DNA of 64,000 bases from Pedobacter cryoconitis (GCF_001590605.1 NZ_CP014504.1:1550001-1614000), one strand, 5' to 3'; counted from the first letter of the stretch, positions 1 to 7,861 are shown. Notes: generated by a model not told the origin, from the letters alone. Made by a program: numbers and translations.

Positions 1-17
1 ATTTTAATTTAATAAAA

Positions 18-389
18 ATGGGATATAACTTTCCCGCTAAGGATAGGCTCAGATACCATTTCTATTCATATGTTGCTGAATCTTACAACTTAAATTTCAC
101 ATATGTTAGTGATCATATTCATAGTATTATGAATCTAGACTCAAACATAAATCCTGATCTACATGAATTATGGCTTGATGAGAATTATGAAATTAAATCA
201 TTTACGGGTATTATATACAATACACAGAAAGGATTCACAAATTTAAAAATATCTGAAATGCAGCTTAAATGTCGTCTACTTAAAGATTCCTTTAATACTT
301 TTAGTCCAAAACCAGGAGATAAATATATAGTACACCTACATTTTTTCCTGAAAGGAATCAGAGCGGAGATTATAAATAAGATTAGTTAA
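18..389 (+). CDS. Hypothetical protein, possibly cut at its 5' end
   Basis: I do not recognise this 123-residue protein. It is soluble, with no signal peptide or membrane segment, and is rich in aromatic and charged residues, with a late stretch (PGDKYIVHLHFFL) that reads like a beta-strand pair. The ATG at 18 gives a sensible N-terminus (MGYNFPAKDR), but the frame stays open back to the first base of the window, so an upstream start cannot be excluded. Base composition is AT-rich like the rest of the first 3 kb. It stands upstream of the first copy of the island direct repeat, which suggests accessory cargo. Confidence 0.55.
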   Translation: MGYNFPAKDRLRYHFYSYVAESYNLNFTYVSDHIHSIMNLDSNINPDLHELWLDENYEIKSFTGIIYNTQKGFTNLKISEMQLKCRLLKDSFNTFSPKPGDKYIVHLHFFLKGIRAEIINKIS

Positions 390-431
390 AGATGAGGCTC
401 TTATTAATAATCTTTAAATACTATATTTGAG

Positions 432-525
432 TAGCATTTGCAGCTAAAGCGTATTAAAAAAAAGGTGAGCGATTCGGGTATTACCATTTCAAAACCCTCT
501 AAATATTGAATAACCCCTGATTTTT
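432..525 (+). repeat. Island direct repeat, copy 1
   Basis: This copy begins with TAGCATTTGCAGCTAAA and continues with AAGGTGAGCGATTCGGGTA and TCAAAACCCTCTAAATATTG. The same order of blocks, with a few substitutions and small indels, recurs at 2595-2690, and the 17 bp head alone recurs at 5656-5672. It lies between two small genes and is not convincingly coding. Together with the tRNA fragment after copy 2 it marks a likely integration boundary. Confidence 0.75.
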
Positions 526-546
526 GCAGTTGAGCTCTTATTATAG

Positions 547-738
547 TTAATGACCTTCATTAATTTCATCTACAACTAATTGGACGGTTTTACAAATCGA
601 ACTCATATCTAAGGTGAAAAATTCCCTCCCAGGATCTACTCGGTAATTCTTAAGTATATCATGAATCATTTTTTGGGCCAATTTACAGTCAAAAACATTC
701 CATTCCCTCATGACATAATGTTTATCTGGGTATCCCAT
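547..738 (-). CDS. Small hypothetical protein
   Basis: This encodes a 63-residue soluble protein of unknown function. The sequence looks protein-like (MREWNVFDCKLAQKMIHDILK, then PGREFFTLDMSSICKTVQ) and could form a small mixed alpha/beta fold. There is no signal peptide. It is on the strand opposite the neighbouring nucleotidyltransferase/DUF262 operon and sits just inside direct repeat copy 1. No promoter or binding site is evident. It could be a chance frame in AT-rich DNA, but its length and composition favour a real small accessory gene. Confidence 0.4.
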   Translation of the reverse strand: MGYPDKHYVMREWNVFDCKLAQKMIHDILKNYRVDPGREFFTLDMSSICKTVQLVVDEINEGH

Positions 739-905
739 ATAACTTTAAAAGTATGAAATTTTATATAATTAAATATAAAATGATCACTTCAACGCTAATC
801 TGAAAATATTCACAGTTGTGGTTCATTTTTAAATCCTATCATGCGAGAAATAGTTTTATTTATTTTACCTACATTGTGACATTTACTAACGTTAGTCTGG
901 TTTAA

Positions 906-1487
906 ATGAAAGAAGCACTTTTTAATGATATCTTAACAAAACCAATTAATTATACTACTTCTAAATGGGTTTTAGAAAGAATACCATTTATATTTAATGA
1001 TGATTTAGACCTTTACATAAATTGGAAGGAACGACTATCAAAGCTAATTGGTGTTGATAGTAGAGCGATAGTAATTACTGGAAGTTCTTCAGTAGGATAT
1101 AGCTTAAATCCTGTTAAAAATTTCAAGCAATTCTCTGCTACTTCAGATATTGACGTTGCAATAATCTCAGATCATTATTTTGATATTGCATGGCATTTTT
1201 TAAGAAATATTGGCACAAAATATCATCGTTTAAAGCAAAAAGAAAAAAATGCTATTGATGACCATCGCACAAGATTGATTTATTATGGAACAATAGCAAC
1301 CGATAAAATAGTACATCTATTACCTTTTGGAACTATTTGGTTAGAAGCAATGGTCGAAATGATGACAGTTGAGCCGACATTAGATAAATCAATTAATTTT
1401 AGAATATATAAAGATTTTGAATCGTTGAAATCATACCAAAACATATCAGTTGGTCTAGCAAAAGACCAATTGCTTATGCAACAATAA
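906..1487 (+). CDS. Pol-beta-superfamily nucleotidyltransferase
   Basis: This 193-residue protein carries the signature of DNA-polymerase-beta-type nucleotidyltransferases: GSSSVGYSLNP at residues 59-69, then SDIDVAI at 80-86 with the two metal-binding aspartates D81 and D83. D133 in DKIVHLLPFG could be the third acidic residue. It probably transfers a nucleotide to a protein, RNA or small molecule. It is much shorter than CD-NTases of CBASS (about 300-400 residues) and has no HEPN partner next to it. Its stop is only 7 bases before the start of the DUF262 gene, so the two are almost certainly one operon. The pairing and the island setting suggest a defence or toxin-type module, but the substrate is unknown. 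Confidence 0.8.
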   Translation: MKEALFNDILTKPINYTTSKWVLERIPFIFNDDLDLYINWKERLSKLIGVDSRAIVITGSSSVGYSLNPVKNFKQFSATSDIDVAIISDHYFDIAWHFLRNIGTKYHRLKQKEKNAIDDHRTRLIYYGTIATDKIVHLLPFGTIWLEAMVEMMTVEPTLDKSINFRIYKDFESLKSYQNISVGLAKDQLLMQQ

Positions 1488-1494
1488 TTATAAT

Positions 1495-2538
1495 ATGTCA
1501 AATATCATACAAACCACACACAGAGATATCGCTTGGTTTAAACAGGCAAATGAATTCCACCAGCTTCAAATGAAGCCCCAATTCCAAAGAAATCTTGTTT
1601 GGACAGACAAACAGAAAAGCTTCTTAATAGACTCCATATTAAATAGCTATCCTGTTCCTGAATTATATATGCAAGATATAATAAGTGGTGATGGTTCTAA
1701 ACTATATATAGTTGTAGACGGGCAGCAAAGAATAACTGCTTGCTTAGATTTTATAGATAACCAATTTCAAATTGACGGAAAGGATAGCCCTAGTTATGCA
1801 GAAATGAGCTTTGATGACTTGAGTACCGATCAAAAAAAGAAAATTTATAGTTATTCCTTTGTAGTAAGATTATTGCCAGAAATGTCAGATCCTGAAATTA
1901 GAGAGATTTTTTCGCGATTAAACAGAAATAATGTCGTCTTAAATGCTCAAGAACTTAGGCAAGCGACTTATTGGGGTCAATTTATTCAGACTATGAACGA
2001 AATTGCTGACAACGATGTATGGAGAATTTTAGGAGTTTTTACACCAAAAGATGTCAAAAGGATGTTAGATGTAGAATTTATTAGCGAATTGGCAGTAGCC
2101 TCTATTCATGGAGTCCAAAATAAGAAGTTGACTTTGGATAAATATTACGAGATATATGAGGACGAATTTCCTCAACGGGATGAAACCATATATACATTTG
2201 ACTTAGTTACCAGAGAAATCTCCCATTTACTGCCTAACATCAATAAAACTAGATGGTCAAAGAAAACTGACTTTTATACACTTTTTGTTCTGTTATCTAA
2301 TAGAAAAGATCTTCTTCCTTTAGGTCAAGTAAAGAAAGCACTTGGAGAAACATTATTAAATGGCATTGGTAATTTAATAGATAAATACGTTTCAACTGAT
2401 AAAGAACAGATACCAACTATAGGATTTGATGAAAATATAAAAGAATACAGCATTAATTTGCGTGCTTCATCTGATTTAGGCGCCAGAAAGAAGAGAGAAG
2501 ATGCACTTCAAAAATTGTTAGAACCATTATTCTCTTAA
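1495..2538 (+). CDS. DUF262 (GmrSD N-domain, ParB-like) protein without an HNH domain
   Basis: The 347-residue protein begins with a DUF262 domain: FQRNLVW at 30-36, the hallmark DGQQR at 75-79, and the conserved RLNRNNVVLNAQELRQA block at 141-157. In GmrS and SspE this ParB/sulfiredoxin-like fold binds and hydrolyses nucleotide and controls DNA cleavage. Those proteins have a DUF1524 His-Asn-His nuclease as partner or fusion. Here the C-terminal half (170-347) is helical and I see no HNH motif. The protein may therefore act as a sensor or regulator, with the upstream nucleotidyltransferase as effector, or may itself nick DNA. It is co-transcribed with that gene (7 base gap) and ends 57 bases before direct repeat copy 2. 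Confidence 0.85.
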   Translation: MSNIIQTTHRDIAWFKQANEFHQLQMKPQFQRNLVWTDKQKSFLIDSILNSYPVPELYMQDIISGDGSKLYIVVDGQQRITACLDFIDNQFQIDGKDSPSYAEMSFDDLSTDQKKKIYSYSFVVRLLPEMSDPEIREIFSRLNRNNVVLNAQELRQATYWGQFIQTMNEIADNDVWRILGVFTPKDVKRMLDVEFISELAVASIHGVQNKKLTLDKYYEIYEDEFPQRDETIYTFDLVTREISHLLPNINKTRWSKKTDFYTLFVLLSNRKDLLPLGQVKKALGETLLNGIGNLIDKYVSTDKEQIPTIGFDENIKEYSINLRASSDLGARKKREDALQKLLEPLFS

Positions 2539-2594
2539 ATCAAAAATTATACTCACAATTTTCATTACTCTAAAATATTATCTATCTTTAGGTA

Positions 2595-2690
2595 TAGCAT
2601 TTGCAGCTAAAACGTATTGTAAAAAAGGTGAGCAATTCGGGTAGTGCCATTTTCAAAACCCTCCAAATATTGAACAAACGCTGATATTTG
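2595..2690 (+). repeat. Island direct repeat, copy 2
   Basis: This is the second copy of the roughly 95 bp repeat that begins TAGCATTTGCAGCTAAA. Shared blocks with copy 1 include AAGGTGAGC, ATTCGGGTA and TCAAAACCCTC followed by AAATATTGAA. In this copy one frame stays open from the head to a TAG (reading IAFAAKTYCKKGEQFG), so the repeat may derive from the 3' end of a lost gene such as an integrase. It runs directly into a tRNA 3' fragment. Confidence 0.75.
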
Positions 2691-2695
2691 AACTA

Positions 2696-2718
2696 GGTTC
2701 GAATCCCAGCGGGATCAC
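2696..2718 (+). other. tRNA 3'-end fragment (probable att site)
   Basis: GGTTCGAATCCCAGCGGGATC is the T-loop, 3' side of the T stem and 3' acceptor strand of a tRNA. The sequence upstream does not fold into the rest of a tRNA: the 5' T-stem strand reads CTAGG where CTGGG is needed, and there is no anticodon arm. It is therefore only the 3' end, as is left behind when an integrative element recombines into a tRNA gene. A terminator follows about 24 bases later, as expected for the original tRNA transcript. Confidence 0.7.
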
Positions 2719-2741
2719 AGAGAATAGTGTCAAAACTACGT

Positions 2742-2774
2742 AAAAGCTTGCAAATCATATGATTGCAAGCTTTT
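2742..2774 (+). terminator. Intrinsic terminator after the tRNA fragment
   Basis: AAAAGCTTGCAA (2742-2753) pairs with TTGCAAGCTTTT (2763-2774), with a 9-base loop that can pair partly, and is followed by further T residues. It probably ended the original tRNA transcript. Confidence 0.75.
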
Positions 2775-3106
2775 TTCGTTTAAGGGTTTTATCATGTCCA
2801 ACGCTGACATCACAATTGTATTCATTAGCGATATTATTCTTATTTCAATTTCCTGACTAGTCGGGCAGATGAACATTTTCTTTGTAAAAGCCCCTCACAA
2901 CTAGAAAGAATTGAAATAAATCCAATAACTCCTAATAGTGTTTGTTTCATTATATTGGTATTTTAAAATATAGTTTAATCCCATTAAATAAAGAGAAACG
3001 GCTTTGGTGTGGAGTTCTACCAATCTGTTTTCAATAGATCCTACCATTCTTTGTATAATGGCCAATGTATTAAATGAAGATATATAGATTTATTTATGTT
3101 TTTATT
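2775..3106. other. Gene-free stretch between tRNA fragment and IS66 element
   Basis: I see no coding region, RNA gene or strong repeat here. The DNA is AT-rich and ends in the 8 bp target site of the IS66 insertion. It may be decayed island or chromosomal flank. Confidence 0.5.
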
Positions 3107-3125
3107 AATAGAAAGTAAGCTAACA

Positions 3126-4670
3126 CTACAGCACAGGCTCGATTTCCTTCAGCTCTTTCCATCGGTGCGGTAAAAGATTTTGGATTTGGTCAGCGGGTTG
3201 TATATTGATTTTTTTCAATACATCTACCATCCAGACTATGGGATTAATGCCTTGTAATTTGCATGTTCCCATGAAAGAATATAACATGGCACTTCTTTGC
3301 GCTCCATCATGGGAACCGCAGAACAGAAAGTTCTTTCTTCCGAGCGCAATCCCTCTTATACTACCCTCAATTGGGTTGTTATCGATGTTTAAGGTGCCGT
3401 TTTCCATATATACCGATAGCCGTTTATATCGTTTCATGGTATAGGCAAAGGCTTTGTGAATAGCACTTTTCTCGTTCAGCATTCCTGCATTTTCTTCAAG
3501 CCATTGCCCAAAGAGAATCCATAAAGGTTTGGAAAGTTCCTGTCTGGCTTCCTTGCGCTCACTGGTAGTTTTATCCTTGATTTCACGTTCAATATCATAA
3601 AGCTGCCCAAAGACATTCAGTGCATATGCAGCCCTTTTTGGGTCATTTTTCTCTGATTCCAGGAAATAGCGCCTGGCATGCGCCATGCAACATAACAATT
3701 TGATATCCTTGTTTACTGCAAGAGTCTCATAACAGCTGTACCCGTCACTTTGGAGGTAGCCTTTGTAATCGGATAGCAGTGCCTGTGGCACTTCCTGATT
3801 GCGCCCAGGCTGATATTCAAAGAATACCAGTTGAGCTGGCGGAGCCTGTGCTGCCCAGAAATACCCCCGGTGGGTAGTTCCTTTTTTACTTTTATCCATC
3901 ACCCTCATCGTGGTTTCATCCATCATCAGGTAGTTACTTTGCAGGACTTCCTGTTTAAGTTTTTCATACAATGGATTTAACAGTGTGCAGGTCTTTGCAA
4001 TCCAGTCCAGCAGTGTAGAATGTGCAAGTTTGATTCCTGTACGATCAAAACGGGTCATCTGGCGGTACACCGGTAGGTGGTCGCAATACTTTTCAATGAT
4101 CAGCGTCGCCAGCAGCGAGGCATCAGCCATACAGTTTCTGATCACTTCATCAGGAAGAGGTGCAATAATAATCTTGCTGGTCAGGCCCGGATCACCGGCA
4201 GGTGTAGGTAACAGGTATTTATAACGGATGATCTTTTTGGCTGTCAAACGGGCAGGACTGCATTTTAGGCGATAAGAGATTTCACTTCCGGTGCATTTGC
4301 TGCCTTCAGGAATCACATCAGGATGGATCTCCTGGATCTCGTCCACGATACTTTCAGGAATCACGAAGTGCTTCTTCTTTTCCTGTGCTGGCTGCACCTG
4401 TTTTGCTTTTTCAGTTGCAACAGATGCAGGTACGCTTACTTCAACGGTAACTTCTTCGGTCAGCCCCAAACGAAGCTGACCAGGACTTTGTTCCTTGCCC
4501 ACATAGCGTTCACTTTTGCTGCCAAAGCTCAGTTTGAGCAATTGTTCCAAACGGTGAAGTAGTTGCTCATTTACCAAACGCAATTGCTTGAATTCTTCCC
4601 GTAGAAGGATGTTTTCCTTCCGGGAATATTCATACAATTCTTTATAATCAATCGTGTCTGATGACTGCAT
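3126..4670 (-). CDS. tnpC: IS66 transposase TnpC
   Basis: This 514-residue DDE transposase carries out cleavage and strand transfer of the element. The N-terminus has a leucine-rich coiled coil (residues 10-50). A degenerate IS66 zinc-finger-like segment follows (126-160) that keeps few of the usual cysteines. The catalytic triad is visible as D251 in LMMDETTMRV, D309 in LQSDGYSCY and E435 in NNPIEGSIR, and the C-terminus matches the IS66 C domain (GSHDGAQRSAMLYS). Its stop codon lies inside the left terminal repeat. It starts 75 bases after the tnpB stop. No frameshift or internal stop is present. Confidence 0.96.
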   Translation of the reverse strand: MQSSDTIDYKELYEYSRKENILLREEFKQLRLVNEQLLHRLEQLLKLSFGSKSERYVGKEQSPGQLRLGLTEEVTVEVSVPASVATEKAKQVQPAQEKKKHFVIPESIVDEIQEIHPDVIPEGSKCTGSEISYRLKCSPARLTAKKIIRYKYLLPTPAGDPGLTSKIIIAPLPDEVIRNCMADASLLATLIIEKYCDHLPVYRQMTRFDRTGIKLAHSTLLDWIAKTCTLLNPLYEKLKQEVLQSNYLMMDETTMRVMDKSKKGTTHRGYFWAAQAPPAQLVFFEYQPGRNQEVPQALLSDYKGYLQSDGYSCYETLAVNKDIKLLCCMAHARRYFLESEKNDPKRAAYALNVFGQLYDIEREIKDKTTSERKEARQELSKPLWILFGQWLEENAGMLNEKSAIHKAFAYTMKRYKRLSVYMENGTLNIDNNPIEGSIRGIALGRKNFLFCGSHDGAQRSAMLYSFMGTCKLQGINPIVWMVDVLKKINIQPADQIQNLLPHRWKELKEIEPVL

Positions 4671-4745
4671 TAAGGGCTATTTGATAGTCATAAAAATAAG
4701 CAATCATACTTTTTTCTGCAAATTTTTGATGAATATTCCTTGCAA

Positions 4746-5108
4746 TTATTGCTCCAAAGCTAGTGTAGTTTTCCGCACGTTGCCTCGCTGCTTTTCTTTC
4801 TGAAATTCAATACCCCGGATTACCTGCAGCAACTGGATTTCGCTGATATGCCGGCCTTGGCCATCAGCACGAAGTGGCGGAACTTCAAAACTCCCATTGT
4901 CCATCTTCTTATAGTAAATCACAAAGCCGCCATGTTCCCAGAATAATAATTTGATGCTTTGCCGCGAGCGGCTCACAAAAATATACACATCGCCACCTGC
5001 AGGATCGCGTTGCAGTTCGCTACGGATAATCCCTGTAAGCCCGTTAAAACTTTTGCGGCCATCAATACAATCGGGGTATACAAAATAATTTTTATTGGTC
5101 GGTATCAT
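4746..5108 (-). CDS. tnpB: IS66 accessory protein TnpB
   Basis: This 120-residue protein is the IS66 Orf2 family member: DGRKSFNGLTGIIRSEL, then GGDVYIFVSRSRQSIKLLFWEHGGF are its hallmark blocks. IS66 elements need it for efficient transposition, although its biochemical role is not settled. Its start overlaps the tnpA stop by four bases (ATGA), indicating translational coupling. The length is typical of the family and the frame is intact. Confidence 0.95.
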   Translation of the reverse strand: MIPTNKNYFVYPDCIDGRKSFNGLTGIIRSELQRDPAGGDVYIFVSRSRQSIKLLFWEHGGFVIYYKKMDNGSFEVPPLRADGQGRHISEIQLLQVIRGIEFQKEKQRGNVRKTTLALEQ

Positions 5109-5464
5109 AACCCTCTGCGTTTGTCCAGTAGCGATTGAATATATTCTGGCGCAACATATTGATGCAGCTGGACAGTTAACTCTCCTGAATTTATACTGGC
5201 AAATACAGGAAGTGACATCGCTGGTTCCGGTAATGATACGGGTTCAGGAGATAGGGCGATAAATCTACCATTGACTTTATATTTACCCTCACGCTGATAC
5301 CTGAGCCAGGTATAGAATGTACCTGTCGGTACATCATGATCTTTACAAAATTGAACCAGACTGATCTGTGCTTTTGAGGATTCGTATTTTTCCAGCAATT
5401 GAATAATCAGCTGCTTACCGCGAATGCATATCGCTCTGCGGGTTTTGATTTTTTGTTGCTCCAT
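5105..5464 (-). CDS. tnpA: IS66 accessory protein TnpA (HTH)
   Basis: This is the first gene of the IS66 operon. The 119-residue protein has a helix-turn-helix-like region at about residues 15-60 (LIQLLEKYESS, then FCKDHDVPTGTFYTWLRYQREG), which is how IS66/IS3-type Orf1 proteins bind the element ends. The C-terminus is more variable. The start ATG lies 73 bases inside the right terminal repeat, leaving little room for a promoter, so transcription probably begins within that short leader. It overlaps tnpB by four bases. Confidence 0.92.
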   Translation of the reverse strand: MEQQKIKTRRAICIRGKQLIIQLLEKYESSKAQISLVQFCKDHDVPTGTFYTWLRYQREGKYKVNGRFIALSPEPVSLPEPAMSLPVFASINSGELTVQLHQYVAPEYIQSLLDKRRGL

Positions 5465-5655
5465 AATAATATTTTTATGAAGCCAAATTTATAATCCGCG
5501 GAAGCTCATGTCAATATGCACCGTAGTGTTAGCTTACAATAGAAAAGTGAATATGTTTATATTAATTATATAATTATATAATTCCAGAATTGGATAGCCC
5601 CAATAATTAAATAAATTATTTTCATTTTTTTAGACATATGACTTCGTTCTCAGTA

Positions 5656-5672
5656 TAGCATTTGCAGCTAAA
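5656..5672 (+). repeat. Island direct repeat, copy 3 (head only)
   Basis: TAGCATTTGCAGCTAAA matches the first 17 bases of copies 1 and 2 exactly, then similarity stops. It lies 118 bases beyond the IS66 element on the far side from copy 2. Confidence 0.6.
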
Positions 5673-5995
5673 ATATATATATAAAATGGGTAAATCGTGG
5701 AGCCAATTCCAAAGCCAGCTACGCCATGTAGGTTATTATGAAACCTTTGATTTAAATTATGGGAAGAGAAAGAACCTCATTCCAAATTATAGGAGAAGGG
5801 TATCTTAGCTATACCTGATAGCTATAATTTACCTGTGAAACTGGATTTAGGTTGATGATAGTCCCAAATCAATGCGCTGTACTTGAAGCCCAGGTGACTT
5901 TGATCAGCACCGAGTGAACCTGTATCGTCCGGGTACTGCCTGAGTACTGGTCGGGTACTCGTTAGGGTAAGACCAAGGTAAGAGCAAGTTGAGTC

Positions 5996-6047
5996 CATGG
6001 CAAGTCCAAGTCAAAACAACTAGTTGAAACAACATGGACTTGCCATG
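5996..6047. repeat. Inverted repeat with internal palindrome
   Basis: CATGGCAAGTCCA (5996-6008) and TGGACTTGCCATG (6035-6047) are perfect complements. The loop holds the 10 bp palindrome CAACTAGTTG (6017-6026). There is no T-run after it, so it is not an intrinsic terminator. It could be a binding site or an RNA structure. Confidence 0.65.
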
Positions 6048-6394
6048 CTTACAGCCCGTTTACAGCCTGGTGTCACCCCGACCACCACTCAGGCACAACC
6101 AAACCATAACTAGTTGAAGATTCATGAAATTATAATTTCCCCTTTGACTAATCCATGGACAACTGCGGACAATTGCAGACAGCCAAGGACAATTACGGAC
6201 ATTTTCTACGCACGAGGATAATCCTTAACGCTAATAGTCTACATTAGTGGAAAAGAAACTATTTATGGAAATCCGGGAAAGCCTATCATAAATTTGAAGA
6301 CACCTTTGGGTACCACTAAACTTAGTTATCATACCTAACTGAGATTGTGTAATCCAGATAGTATGTTTAAATCACAATATAATTTAGGAGAGAT

Positions 6395-6559
6395 ATGAAA
6401 AAAGAAACCAAAGACAATCTTAAAGAACTTCCAAAAATATGCGTTACCGAATTATCTGATAATGAGCGTCTAAGTAAAGATATATTTCGTTCTGATTTGA
6501 TAAACTTAAACTCTTTACCAAAATGTTACGCACAAATAATCTTTTCAATAAGGCCGTGA
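6395..6559 (+). CDS. Small hypothetical peptide
   Basis: A 54-residue frame starts at an ATG preceded by a good Shine-Dalgarno-like AGGAGAG. The first half is charged and leader-like (NLKELPKICVTELSDNERLS), with some resemblance to Bacteroidota precursor peptides that combine Leu and 'ELS' motifs. There is no GG cleavage site and no modification gene nearby, so I do not assign it to that class. The last residues (IIFSIRP) may be out of frame with the original gene. It lies 19 bases before the broken nucleotidyltransferase and could itself be a remnant. Confidence 0.35.
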   Translation: MKKETKDNLKELPKICVTELSDNERLSKDIFRSDLINLNSLPKCYAQIIFSIRP

Positions 6560-6578
6560 TTATTCATAAGTAGTTTAT

Positions 6579-6943
6579 ATGGATGTTTTAGATGAAGTAT
6601 TACTGCGATTTTGGGGGTCTTTAAATAATCATGATGTAAAATATATTATGGTTGGTGGATTTGCTACTAGATTTCATGGTTTTAACCGGAGTACAGATGA
6701 CCTGGATATTTGGTTGTACGATGGACAAGCATCTATATAGATAATGCAATCGAACTGGATATTATGACGTCTATGAAAGGATTAGAATCCCTTTCCTTTT
6801 TGGAATGTCTTGACCTCGCCTCTATTGCAGTCTTTGAAGACATAAAAGTTCATTTTTTGCATATCAACCAACTAATAGCTAATAAAAAAGCTGTAAATAG
6901 ACTAAAAGATGTCATCGTAAGCTATCAACCAGCAATATCATAA
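6579..6943 (+). pseudogene. Broken nucleotidyltransferase gene with internal deletion
   Basis: The first frame (6579-6740) reads YIMVGGFATRFHGF then STDDLDIWL, the N-terminal metal-binding core of a nucleotidyltransferase, and stops soon after. The next frame (open from about 6710) reads TSIYIDNAIELDIMTSMKGL and ends with LHINQLIANKKAVNRLKDVI, the C-terminal part of the same family. In an intact protein several dozen residues lie between the two parts. Here they are missing and the frames no longer match, so one out-of-frame deletion near 6715 explains the state. It is unrelated in sequence to the intact nucleotidyltransferase at 906. Confidence 0.85.
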
Positions 6944-6951
6944 GTTGAAAA

Positions 6952-7803
6952 TCAGGAAGCCTGAACATTTTCTCTTTTACAGTTATCCCTGTAAACACGT
7001 AAACTTAACCCCCTATGTCTTTTGAAAAACTTATTGATATGGCTTTCGTCGGCAAACCCAAATTCATCGGCTATTTCATGAACTCTTTTGTCGCTGAAAC
7101 GTAATCGATGTTCCATCAGTCTAATCCGGTATGAAGAAATATACTGTTGTATTGATTCATTGCATTGCTTTCGGAAATAACTACCCAGATAGGTTTCAGA
7201 TAATCCGAATTTTTGAGCAATTATACTTATTTTAAGCAGTTCAGGCTGACGTATATTATCCTGAATGTAGTCAATTATTTGTAGTATCCGGGTATCTGTA
7301 TTTGGTGAAATAGATTCAGGTTTGATAACCGATATGTTTCTTGCAGCAATCACAATAATAGCATTGACTAAGTGACGCATTAAATCTTCGCCATATATAG
7401 ACTTCTGTTCCACGGTGTGCAGCAAGTTATGCATCAAATTGCTAACAATGAGTTTATCCGTCTCATTAATTAAAATAGAACCTGAAAAATGAGAGGCATA
7501 ATATAATAGACATTCAATATGATCTATACTTTGCCAACTGTAACTTTTTACATAAGATGGCGCAAAGCGCACGACTATAAACTCACACATCTGATGCAGA
7601 TCAAATGAGTGGTAATCATTAGGTGTGATTAAAAAAAGATCTCCGGTTTTAAAAGGAAGTTGATTACCGTTGATTCCATGCCTTCCTTTTCCAGATAATA
7701 CATAGACAAATTCAAAAAAATTGAATTGCTGGTCCCGTAAGGGACAGCAGTCTATATTTTCATAATATACCTCTAATGAATTATGGATATTTTCTCTTGC
7801 CAT
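6952..7803 (-). CDS. AraC-family transcriptional regulator
   Basis: This 283-residue regulator has an N-terminal cupin-like sensing domain (about 20-150; FVYVLSGKGRHGINGNQLPF and TGDLFLITPNDYHSF) and a C-terminal double helix-turn-helix of the AraC type (about 180-275; IIAQKFGLSETYLGSYFRK and IADEFGFADESHINKFFKRH). It is divergent from the esterase gene at 7911, with about 107 bases between the starts, so the esterase and the downstream flavoprotein are its likely targets. The ligand is not evident; this cupin type often senses small sugars or aromatics. No transmembrane segment is present. Confidence 0.9.
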   Translation of the reverse strand: MARENIHNSLEVYYENIDCCPLRDQQFNFFEFVYVLSGKGRHGINGNQLPFKTGDLFLITPNDYHSFDLHQMCEFIVVRFAPSYVKSYSWQSIDHIECLLYYASHFSGSILINETDKLIVSNLMHNLLHTVEQKSIYGEDLMRHLVNAIIVIAARNISVIKPESISPNTDTRILQIIDYIQDNIRQPELLKISIIAQKFGLSETYLGSYFRKQCNESIQQYISSYRIRLMEHRLRFSDKRVHEIADEFGFADESHINKFFKRHRGLSLRVYRDNCKRENVQAS

Positions 7804-7861
7804 AACGCAAAAATACCCAAATACACTTGGAATGTACCTGTATCTTCTTTGTATTTCAGTC

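Larger units (their letters stand above)
3115..5537 (-). mobile_element. Complete IS66-family insertion sequence
   Basis: The ends are perfect 15 bp inverted repeats, GTAAGCTAACACTAC (3115-3129) and GTAGTGTTAGCTTAC (5523-5537). The flanks are a perfect 8 bp duplication, AATAGAAA, at 3107-3114 and 5538-5545, which is the usual target duplication length of IS66. Inside, on the minus strand, lie tnpA, tnpB and tnpC in the canonical order, all open. The element is 2423 bp and looks intact and recently inserted. Confidence 0.97.
5538..6394. other. Repeat-rich non-coding stretch
   Basis: There is no convincing gene in these 850 bases. The stretch contains the 17 bp head of the island repeat (5656-5672), three GGGTACT/GAGTACT blocks around 5931-5960, a hairpin at 5996-6047, two copies of AACTAGTTGAA (6018 and 6109 regions), and GGACAA-type short repeats at about 6157-6200 (GGACAACTGCGGACAATTGC, then GGACAATTACGGACA). 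The composition between 5880 and 6200 is noticeably richer in GC than the flanks, which suggests a foreign or structured element. Confidence 0.6.

Noticed and set aside
906..2538. CBASS or HEPN-MNT system
   Set aside because: The nucleotidyltransferase is too short for a CD-NTase, no effector or HEPN protein is adjacent, and the partner is a DUF262 protein.
2696..2718. Full tRNA gene
   Set aside because: Only the T-loop and acceptor 3' strand are present; no anticodon or D arm can be folded upstream.
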